Source: Apostichopus japonicus
Taxonomy: Eukaryota > Echinodermata > Holothuroidea > Aspidochirotida > Stichopodidae
Direction of reading: 5' to 3'
DNA length: 64,000 bases
Assembly: GCF_037975245.1 (NCBI RefSeq)
Contig: NC_092562.1
Location: 5,567,501-5,631,500 of the forward strand
Of the stretch, positions 15,601 to 27,600 are shown one piece after another. How positions within the stretch are numbered: position 1 is the first letter of the stretch; each line of letters starts with the position of its first letter. The translations under genes were made by a program, and so were the position numbers. The notes beneath the pieces were generated by a model. It had not been told where the DNA came from. It did no database searches and saw only the letters and a list, made by a program, of their open reading frames with translations.

Positions 15601-18600
15601 TGTATTATATTATCTGAATGTAACTTGTAGATAATGATGTAGATGCTACGTATGTGAATGATGGTAAATTGAAACAGTTTTTATTATATTATCTGAATGT
15701 AACTTGTAGACAATGATGTAGATGCTACGTATGTGAATGATGGTAAATTGAAACAGTTTGTATTATAATATCAGAATGTAACTTGTAGATAATGATGTAG
15801 ATGCTACGTATGTGAATGATGGTAAATTGAAACAGTTTGTATTATATTATCTGAATGTAACTTGTAGATAATGATGTAGATACTACGTATGTGAATGATG
15901 GTAAATTGAAACAGTTTGTATTATATTATCCGAATGTAACTTGTAGACAATGATGTAGATGCTACGTATGTGAATGATGGTAAATTGAAACAGTTTGTAT
16001 TCTATTATCTGAATGTAACTTGTAGACAATGATGTAGATACTACGTATGTGAATGATGGTAAATTGAAACAGTTTGTATTATATTATCTGAATGTAACTT
16101 GTAGATAATGATGAAGATGCTGCGTATATGAATGATGGTAAATTGAAACAGTTTGTATTACATTATCTGAATGTAACTTGTAGACAATGATGAAGATGCT
16201 ACGTATGTGAATGATGGTAAATTGAAACAGTTTGTATTCTATTATCTGAATGTAACTTGTAGACAATGATGTAGATGCTACGTATATGAATGATGGTAAA
16301 TTGAAACAGTTTGTATTATATTATCTGAATGTAACTTGTAGACAATGATGTAGATGCTACGTATGTGAATGATGGTAAATTGAAACAGTTTGTATTACAT
16401 TATCTGAATGTAACTTGTAGACAATGATGAAGATGCTACGTATGTGAATGATGGTAAATTGAAACAGTTTGTATTATATTATCTGAATGTAACTTGTAGA
16501 CAATGATGAAGATGCTACGTATGTGAATGATGGTAAATTGAAACAGTTTGTATTATATTATCTGAATGTAACTTGTAGACAATGATGAAGATGCTACGTA
16601 TGTGAATGATGGTAAATTGAAACAGTTTTTATTATATTATCTGAATGTAACTTGTAGACAATGATGTAGATGCTACGTATGTGAATGATGGTAACTTGAA
16701 ACAGTTTGTATTCTATTATCTGAATGTAACTTGTAGACATCGGACGAGTTTCCAATGTAATGTTATGTTTCCTGCTGGATACAGGTTTAACAGAAGTTCA
16801 TTATTTGACAGTTGGGACCACTGTGTAGAGCTCTTGATGTCTCACAAGAATTACTTTACATACACATAGTGATGTTCGCAATGGAACATCTCCTAATATT
16901 AAATGTAACCAGAAATAAATTTCTGAAGCAATACTGGTTTTGTAAAACTAGGTTGACCTCTACTGTGGTGCACATCTATCAGTAAGAGCACTAGATCTCA
17001 TTATAGCATTACAAGAGTGAAGAGGTGAACAATTCAAGATATATCACTTTTTCATTACAATTAACACATGTCGACTATAAAGGCATAAATACTGACTGCA
17101 AAGGGTATAAGACTAACCGTCTGTTAATTGCACCTTCCTGATGGCATTGATGTGTTGCTTTCTGGTCACTTCGCCCAACAACCATTTCGCCCAACTGCCA
17201 TTTCGCCCAACTAGCATGGTCAATTCGCCCAACCAGCTTGGTCATTTCGCCCAACCAGCATGGTCATTTCGCCCAACCATTTTTTTACTCATATACAGTC
17301 AGAATAATATCACTTTTTCTATTTCACCAGTTCAATTTGATTTTTTTTGGGTTATATTACTTCGTGGTAGGTAAATAAAGTGATATCCGTTCGATATCGA
17401 TCAGAGTCTGAGTTATTTCGGTTATATTATTATTACACTACTTTAGGCGGTTACGCATACAATGGAAGTTATATTATTATAAAAACAAAGGGTAATCGGT
17501 GTGGAATAATATCACTTCTTCTATTTCACTAGTTCAATTTGATTTATTTTGGGTTATATTATTAAATTGACCAATATTGAAGAATAAAATTTTTGATCAA
17601 TGTTGGTCGCAATGACCAGCAAGGTTGGGTGAAATGACCATCTGGTTGGGCGAAATGACCAACAAGGTTGGGCGAAATGGTTGTTGGGTGAAGTGACCAG
17701 CTTCTGATGTGTTGACTAGAATGGCATAAAGACTGACTGCTAAAGATATGAAACTAACCATCTTTTAATAGCACCTTGCCGATGGCAGTGATATACATCA
17801 CATGGTTACAAATTTACTTATTTTTATTCAATAATAAAAACAAATAAAGCAACAAGTATATCATTTTTGTCTTACAGAAAGAAAGCTCTTAACTGAAGGT
17901 ACACATCACAAATGTAATGTAAAAAGAATTTTGGAGTACCAAAAACAAGTGATAATAATCATGCTTTTTAATTGAAAGTGTTCAGATTGCATACAATTAA
18001 TTTAAAATATGTATTTTGTTTTGATAACACTATAAAGGGTACACATACAATCAATTTAAATATGTATTTTGTTTTGATAACACTTTAAAGGATACACACC
18101 ATCTTCATACCTGTCCTTACCAAACTACTACTCAGCTGACTCTGAACAATTACCATACATGCCGATGGCACCAGTCAATGCTGACATACCGATGGCACCA
18201 GTCAATGCTGCTGCTGAAATCCATTCAAAGGAAGGCAATGACATCTCAGGGAGCCATCTCAAGCCTGCAACTCATAACGATGACCAATCTATACAAGCAT
18301 CTGTGGAGAGTGACCAGAATACTCCCGACTTGACAACAACAGCATCTGATCAGAGGCCTGATCCTCTCAATAGTGAATTGGATACCTATGGTCTAAGTGA
18401 TAGACCTTCGGATGGTGACACCAGTGGGATGGAAGGAAAATGTAGTGTCATAATGGATATTAATATTCATGAGCAAAATAGTAATGACTCTCTCAGTGAG
18501 CAGGAGGAAATTGCTGGCAGGGTTGAGCAAGAAGAAGCAGCTGTGATTGAGCCCAACGATGATGAAGGTGATGGGATCGTGGTCCACTCTTATTATGAGG

Positions 18601-21600
18601 ACAGCAACTATGAAGAAATACCTAATGGAGTGAGAAAACATGAAACAGATGACTATTCTCATAAATTATACAATGATTGGGCAGAACTGACACATACAAA
18701 AGTCTCAGAGCTACAAAGTTATGTCGAATATAGGAAAAGATTAGTAGGTGCAAACAGCTTAAGACATGAATTTGCAGTAAGTATTTTGTGTCATTGAAGT
18801 ATTGTCTTGTACTGAATGTTGAATAATAATTAGTATGTGAATTAATTGAATTGATATATATTATGCCAAACCAAAAACTACATGAAATTCCTGATGGTAA
18901 AATGAGTTAATGTTTTATGATAATTGTTTCATTATAGCATCTACATTTTACCAACTAGAAGTATTCTTTACTAATTTAAGTCATATAAATTTGGAATTGT
19001 AGAGTTCAAACAGCATCTGTTACTGTTTTCAAAATCTAATGTCATCATATTGGGCCACATTGGACCTGGCATTAAGTAAGTTCCCTCCTCCTCATGTTAG
19101 CCAGCTGTCAAGGAGCACAGTATAAGAATTATTAAGATATGCTAATGAACTTTTTAAACAAAGTTGCCTTCATTTTGCACTTAGATGTTACCCCAGGGAC
19201 AACAAGAGCCCTGGAATGTGGCAGTGAAACCAGAAAATCTACCCAAAAGTCCATTTCCTGATATCTTGCCATGTAAGTACTTTATGTTTTTAAAACTTTT
19301 TTCTTAAATTTGTGTGCTTCATATCAAGGTGGGGTTATGAACTGTCAAGGAAGGGGGTGGGGTGGGGGGGTAGGTATGAAGGTGGGGGTGGGGTGTGAAG
19401 GTCCCACCTTCTCAGGGTACCAAGGTTGGGGAGGGGCAGGTATCAAGGTGGGGAGGCGCATTGAGGTGGGGGAGGGGCAGGTATCAAGGTGGGGAGGGGC
19501 ATTGAGGTGGGAGAGGTGTAGGTATCATGGGGAAGGGATATCTAGGTGGGGAAGGGGTAATAAGGTAGGGGAGGGGCAGTTTGAGGTGTTATGTCCTCAC
19601 AGGAGTGCTGTAGATTAAGAGCAAAGATATTGTTAGTGGTAAAGGGAATAGGTAGTGAGCACATACTTGGTTGAATGTTTGGGGACAAGTGCACTGTGTA
19701 TTAGCATTAATCATTACCAAGGGCGTAGGAACCGGGGGGGGGGCTGGGGGGCGCTTTGCAAGTAAGAAAACCCCTTTTTCATTTCATCTAAGGCCAGGTG
19801 AAAATGAAAAATTATTTACAAAATGGAGTGGGTGTTGAAGTGTGCTATATTGCAGCAAATTGCATCTGAGGCCACCTGGAAATGCAACCCCCTCCTCTTA
19901 GACCCCTCCCCCAGGCCGGCCATCAGTCTTCAGCCCCCCCCACTCAAAAGTACCTTCCTACGCCACTGATCATTACAATAAGCATCTCATTGTATTACAA
20001 GCATATATTATATTATTATATTAAAAAGTTAATATGCAAGAGAGACACCAATGATTCTTCAGGAATATCTATTGTTTTAATGTTCTTTCTGTCTTTCCTA
20101 CTATACCAGATGATTACACAAGATTAAAGCTTCCCAAATTAACAAACGATCCATTCTCTGATTTCTACAATGCCAGTTTCATCACGGTAAATACTGTTTT
20201 GTATTCATTTATCTCTGTATCCTCTCATTTATTCAATAAAACTATTGTCTACAGTAGCTGTCTTCTCTGCTTCAACCTTCCTGCTGCATATTCATAGTGA
20301 TTGGGAAGTGCATACTTGATATCAAATAATTGATATCAAATTATGGACTTTGTGAAAACTTTGTTAAATCACCAAACATGGTATAATACCAGTGTGGGAA
20401 TGAAGCAAGTTTAAACTGAGAATTATAGGATCTTTTTTACTTTTGCAAAAGACTCTAAATTCTTCTTCTACATCTTCATATGAATGCAGTCGTATTGCTG
20501 CTTCAATGGTCTTTTTTTGACTAGATTATGACATTAACTTGCAAATTAACGAGTGATCATGCAGTTAAGTAAGTATATAAATTTCAAATTTTACCCCAAT
20601 ATAATTAGTTTGTATATTTGATTACTGTATTCTTGTATTGCATAAATAATTAAAATTAAAATTAAGATAGTAGTTAGTAAATATGACATAAATAATGTCA
20701 TTGAACTGCAGTCTGTATTGACTTTGAACAGTGAGTTTTGATCCATTATGTGATATAGACTAAATATTGTTGTTGTAATGCTTTAGCATGACTTGCTCCT
20801 ACCATTAAACTATGTTAATAGTACTTGGGTCAATTATTTCAATCATCATGCATGCAACCCACCCCATCTCCCTCCCCACCCAAACCCTTTTTCATATTCA
20901 TATTTCTTGATGATATAACTACTACCTTATCTGGATTGAATTATTTGTAGTTGACTAGGAATCATGTTGGAAAACAATAAACTTAGAGAACAATACATTT
21001 CAGAGGTATTGCCAGCTCACTCCCAATTTGAGAAATGTAAAAAAAAGAGTGAAAGTAATATGTCCAGTCAACAATCATGTGTCAAACATTTATGAAATGA
21101 AGTGATGTTAATTTGGACACAATATTGAGACACAAAAATAAGCCCCTCCTGTTAATGAAAAATAAAAATATATGGACAAAAATAACCACAAAATGATGGT
21201 GAATGACCTGTGGAATAAAAATAAATTCTCCCTGATTTGGTTTGTGTTGAGGAAAGTGCAGCAATATTATTTAGTCATATCATTCACCCATTGTAAAATG
21301 CAAATTAACATAATTTTCTTGAATTCATTTTTCTCCAAAACAGGATCAGTTCAACAAAACAACTTTCATTGCAGCTCAGGGTAAATACATTCAATTGATT
21401 ATTTCAGATTAAGCAGGACAGGTAAGGGGATGCATATCCTTTGTTTAACTTTTTGTTTTCATCCCTTTTGTTTAGAAGGATAGTAAATACCAACTATTCA
21501 ATAAAGCATGTTATATCAAATATAATATATAATATATGATAATAACCTCCTTTCTCTTTAAGGTGAGAATGTTTATGATTGGAAATTGGCTTAGAAAGTC

Positions 21601-24600
21601 CTTTAAAATGTAAACACCCAAGAGCTAATACCTTATTTGGAGCTTATTTATCAATATACTGCTACTTCAGGGAATATTAAAACAAAAGGTATAAGATCAT
21701 TTACACCAGGAAAAATATTTCAGTGTGATGTTTCAAACTCTGTGAAATGATTTATATTTGAATATAGGTCCATCATCTGATACAGTTGATGATTTCTGGA
21801 GAATGATTTGGTTGGAGAAAGTGAAAGTTATTGTCATGGTAACCAGTTTACAAGATGAAGCCGGGCAGGTTGGTTGATTAATATTTTATCTTGCAATTTT
21901 GTTCATTTCATTTACAAGTCACTGTCTTGTCCAGCTGAAATAGCTTGAGTGAGATTAATAATCCTGGCATGCACCAAACTATCAATGGAAACTGTCGTTT
22001 TTGTCCTTGCCACCATATGCCATCATCTGCCATCAGGGTCATGTCAGGTCAGGTTTGTGGCATATATCCTGGTTGAACGGAGTCACTGGCTTGACTCCAG
22101 TAATGAAATAATGCTGGTAGTGACCCTTGACTAGACCTCAAAATAAATTGACCATTTTCAACTCTGGATTATGATCAAATTTAAAGAATTGCACTCCACA
22201 CAAAGATCCAGATAAAAAATATCAATTTTTCAGTAGTGGAATCCAGGAGAAACAGATAGTGAAAAGGTGAAGAATGGAGGTGACGATAGAGTTAGTAATG
22301 GGTTGAAAATGAGTCATTTGTGTGCTGATTTATAAACCAGATAATTAATTGACTGACAGAATGGCAAGGCTTTTTGTTTGGTTGAGTTGTATAAAATGAC
22401 ACTTGCATGTGGTAGTCAGTTTCTGTCGATGCTAACAATAAACACTAAACATGTTGCATTTACTCAACATTAGATTACAACTGACCAAACTGAGACAGAC
22501 AATGTCATGATATTATCAATATCTTATATCTACATCAATCTATATCAATATCTATATCAGTATCTAGCTCTAATGAATTTGTCTCCAAGATACTTTATGA
22601 TGTTAGTATTGATCACATGCTGACTGGAGTTCAGAGCCAGTTAAATTACTGTTTGACTTGTTCTTCACCATATTGCCTATAGGCACTATAGTGAAGCAAA
22701 GAAATGAATTACTATGAGATCGTATTTTGATTGAATGGTTGAATCATTTAATATCCTAGTCAATATTATAAACATAGCTGGTTAATGGCTATTTCCTATA
22801 CTGCAGTGGTCTATTCTCTTATTCAGGATCTTTGTTACCAATACTGGCCAGATAGTACAGAGCAGACGCAATCGTTTGGCACAATCACAGTTGAAGTGGA
22901 GTCCATCGCTTCCTTTGCAAATTACGAAATTAAAAAGTTACTAGTCCAGAAAGAGGTAACGTGTGCTTCAAGTAGCTTCCAGTAAATGCAGACTTTCTCA
23001 CTTGAATGGCTAAACATATTTCTACTTTTCTGTAGAATTCTGTGATCTTAATTTTTAATCATATAGTTGTAGCTGAGGTAAGAAATGACACTCTCCTCCC
23101 CTCCCCTCCCCTACCCCCTCCTGCCCCCCTCCTCAAATAAACTTGTGCCTGAAGACACACTTAACTTTTGCAACCACATCATCATTTGCCCTCCTTTGGC
23201 AATAAAATTATTGATCATATATAGACACCCTGTAGGACATTTTTTAGTATTTCTTGTTTATTCTTTAAAGGTTTATTTAGTGTGGCATGTACTTCAGTTT
23301 GTAGTAGGGTGGTGACTAATATCTTTTGCTATCCATGGCTACTTTACGGTTTTATCCGCCCTACATATCCAAGCTTCTCCTTAGATTGTGTACTTTGGCT
23401 TCACTCATCCCTAGCTAATCCATTTTTCTTAATAAAGTCATAAAGGCATTTTATAGAAAAGCTGCAAAGTGATCTTTATTTCACATGGAAGTGATTAAAA
23501 AAAAAATACCCATGGTCTCTTGAGTTTATGTAGCAACAAGAACCATTAGCTATTATTAATGTGCAGTATCAAGTTAAATTCTCCCCTAGGGCAAAATAAT
23601 TTTGTCAGCAAATACATTAGGGCATGTCCTTCCTGACTGTTTCTCTGTTTGAAATTTATGAACGGTAAATGGATAGCTATAATCAAGACATAATTTTCTC
23701 CTTTTCAGGATGGGGAAGCCATATTGGTCAGCCAATTTATTTTCCTATCCTGGCCTCATCTGAAGGTCCCTAAAAAGATGACTGCTCTCTTGTCCTTTGT
23801 GAAGATGGTTAAAGATGGTCAGAGAGCAAACCAGGTCCCTCTCCTAGTCCATTGCAGGTATTCAATTGCAGTGTCTGTGGTCACTTAATCTTTCTAAATG
23901 TCATAGCAGGTGGTTGGACTTGCAGCATATTTCAAGTGTATTGGTGAAAGAACATTTACTACCAACATAATACATAGGATGTTAAGTATAAAATTGTATA
24001 TTTTGTATCTAATTTAAGTAAAAAAAAAATTCCATAATTTTAAATCTCTTTAATAATACTTCATTTTTCTGAGTTGTTTAGGAACAACAAAAAATGAAAC
24101 CTTGATAAAAATGTTAAATATTTTCTGAACTCAGAGGATGACAGACGAGGACTCTGCTTACTGATAGAAACTTAAGGAAAAATGTGGTCTTTTCCGTGAA
24201 TTATTTTTTTATTTGTTCTTTCTTTTAAAATGATTTATTACTTGTCAGTGATGGAGCTGGTGCCACTGGGACATTCCTAGCCATATATTGTCTCTTGGAT
24301 GACTTATCAGATGAGAATGAGATCTCTGTCTTTGAATTCGTGAAGAGAATGAGGAAGAATAGGATAGGAATGGTGCAGTCAGAGGTAAATCATTAATTCA
24401 GTTTTAATTAATTAATTAATTAAAACAGATTTGTTAATGGTTCTACATCAAGTTTGGTTTATGCTGTTCAGTGCCAGTCGTTTAGTTTGAGTAGTGATTT
24501 CTACCTTGCAAAGAATAAAATAAAATATGAGTTACATCTATTTGTTTATGATTTTTACCCTGTAAATTACAATATCAATCTGACAAATATTCTGAGCTAC

Positions 24601-27600
24601 CAGAGTGGTGAGTATTGCATCTAATTCAATTTGTTTGTCAAGAATTGATGATTATTTGATAAAATAATATACCAGTAGGATGTCTTGGTTTGTTCAAGTA
24701 CAATCATGTGAGTTACACTTGCAAGTTTTGCTAGAATTGCTAACATATTTGAGGTGCGTTACTGAAGGTGGGTGCATTGCATTCTTAATATTCAAGGTGA
24801 CTGGCAGTACATTAGGACACTACGTACCTTACTCATATGATATACTCTTCATTACACACTAATGTTATTTCATAATGTTTGACATTTTTTATTATTATCG
24901 CAGGACCAATATATGTTTGTGTATGACATTTTGCTGGAGGAGTATCTAACACCCAAGACAGAGCTAACACACCAAGAGCTACTGGACATGAGAGAAGATC
25001 AAATGGTGTCCGAGTTCCAGGTATTAATGTCCATCCACAAATTCATTGATTTCATCAGTTATATCAAAAGTTAATTCCACTTTATACTTCTTGTGGATGG
25101 TAATGTGACTAGTTTGGGAGTTTTACTATCACATTAATGTTCGTGTTAATTCAGTTTGCCATTCCGAGTCTCATTAGAGTATTAAGTCAGCTACTAAAAA
25201 AAAATCACTAAATTAAGCACTTTATGGATGAAAATATCATATTATATATGAATCTCCTTCTTAATCTAGCTGGTCACCCTTTGTTGGAAATACTCCGTTG
25301 ATGAAATATCAAACTCTTCCAATAAAACAGTATTTATCTTTCTCTTCTGTTGTTCCTGTCTTTGTTGGTATGTTGCAATGCCTATACCACTAGCTCCATT
25401 AAGTATCAAGAAGCCATCAAACTAACCCATTACTATTAGCATTAAAGCAATTTGTCATCAATTTTGTTCAGATTTTAATTGTAAACTGTTTTAATTTGAA
25501 GGCATTACCAAATACCCCCTGCCATAAAAGTGAAGCTGGAGTAGGCAAGCAAGATGTTAACAAGTGCAAGAATGGATACCCTGATAAAATCACGGGTAAG
25601 TCATCTCAAGATGTATTTTATTTGGTTATTTTGGCCCACTATTAAAAAACTGGGTTTCGAACTCTACTTTCCATTCCAAGATTTACTCCAGGTACCATCT
25701 ATATGAATCAAGTTTTTTATTCTTACCATCAAAACAAGGTGCAGTCAGGGCGTGATTTATCCTCAATGTTTTACTAGAATTATTATTGTGATTGTTATAC
25801 TTTGAAAACTCATATAAGAGCTTCATTTAATTTAAGATTTGAAATCTGCAACTGTTTGTATCATAAACAAGTACAACGTGCGTGCAAAAAACTTCACAAG
25901 TTACCGGATACAAATATTGTGCCCCTACTTTAATACAGCTAGTGCCCCCAACTCAGAGTTTTTGACTACAGGCCTGTTTGTTATATTCACTGAATTCGAA
26001 TTGAACAAACATTTGGAAATCAAAGGTGCTCAAAGTATTTTCAAATATTTTTCATCGACAGTAGATAAATCCAGACTGATACTTTGTTCTGAATCTTTAA
26101 TGAGTGGGAATGATTACATCAATGCTTCATTAGTAGATGTGAGTATTAATTAAACTTCTTCTGGTCCACCTTCAAATTCCTGAATCTTTAATGAGTGGGA
26201 ATGATTACATCAATGCTTCATTAGTAGATGTGAGTATTAATTAAACTTCTTCTGGTCCACCTTCAAATTCCTGAATCTTTAATGAGTGGGAATAATTACA
26301 TCAATGCTTCATTAGTAGATGTGAGTATTAATTAAACTTCTTCTGGTCCACCTTCAAATTTCTGAATCTTTAATAAGTGGGAATGATTACATCAATGCTT
26401 CATTAGTAGATGTGAGTATTAATTAAACTTCTTCTGTTCCACCTTCAAATTCCTGAATCTTTAATGAGTGGGAATGATTACATCAATGCTTCATTAGTAG
26501 ATGTGAGTATTAATTAAACTTCTTCTGTTCCACCTTCAAATTCCTGAATCTTTAATGAGTGGGAATGATTACATCAATGCTTCATTAGTAGATGTGAGTA
26601 TTAATTAAACTTCTTCTGTTCCACCTTCAAATTCCTGAATCTTTAATGAGTGGGAATGATTACATCAATGCTTCATTAGTAGATGTGAGTATTAATTAAA
26701 CTTCTTCTGTTCCACCTTCAAATGCATTAACCTGAATGAAAAGCAAGTAGAGAAGTCCATTCTTCATTATATATACATATGTGTTTTGCATTACATCCTG
26801 ACACTCATAACATCACATTCATCTGAAGGAAGACCTGACTACTTACTGATGCCAACACCTTCCATCCAGAGCCTTATAATTATTGACAACTTGATGTAGG
26901 CTATGGATCAATATTTTTGAAGTAATCATATTTCTGGAGGTATTTCATGTACTGCAAACAACAGGTGTAATATCTTAGTAGTTTTTTATCTCAGTAGTTT
27001 TGTGTGATTTGTATAGTCATACTGATGGTATATGCTGTAACCTTATAATTCTTTCTGTTAAATGTTTTAATGTTGTGTGGTTTGTATAGTCATACTGATG
27101 GTATATGCTGTAACCTTATTTCATTCTTTCTGTTAAATGTTTTAATGTTGTTTGGTTTGTATAGTCATACTGATGGTATAATGCTGTAACCTTATATTCT
27201 TTCTGTTAAATGTTTTAATGTTGTGTGGTTTGTATAGTCATACTGATGGTATATGCTGTAACCTTATATTCTTTCTGTTAAATGTTTTAATGTTGTTTGG
27301 TTTGTATAGTCATACTGATGGTATATGCTGTAACCTTATTTCATTCTTTCTGTTAAATGTTTTAATGTTGTTTGGTTTGTATAGTCATACTGATGGTATA
27401 TGCTGTAACCTTATATTCTTTCTGTTAAATGTTTTAATGTTGTGTGGTTTGTATAGTCATACTGATGGTATATGCTGTAACCTTATATTCTTTCTGTTAA
27501 ATGTTTTAATGTTGTTTGGTTTGTATAGTCATACTGATGGTATATGCTGTAACCTTATAATTCTTTCTGTTAAATGTTTTAATGTTGTGTGGTTTGTATA

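Noticed and set aside
6701-16739. CRISPR-like array
   Set aside because: Units are contiguous near-identical repeats with no distinct spacers, in a eukaryotic intron.
18091-18135. Extension of the juxtamembrane exon to an acceptor at 18091
   Set aside because: In frame, but that AG lies in a duplicated intronic segment with a poor pyrimidine tract; 18136 has a better one. Kept as an alternative.
26182-26727. Downstream 91-bp copies as mutually exclusive alternative exons
   Set aside because: They carry donors but no recognisable acceptor or pyrimidine tract before each coding segment.
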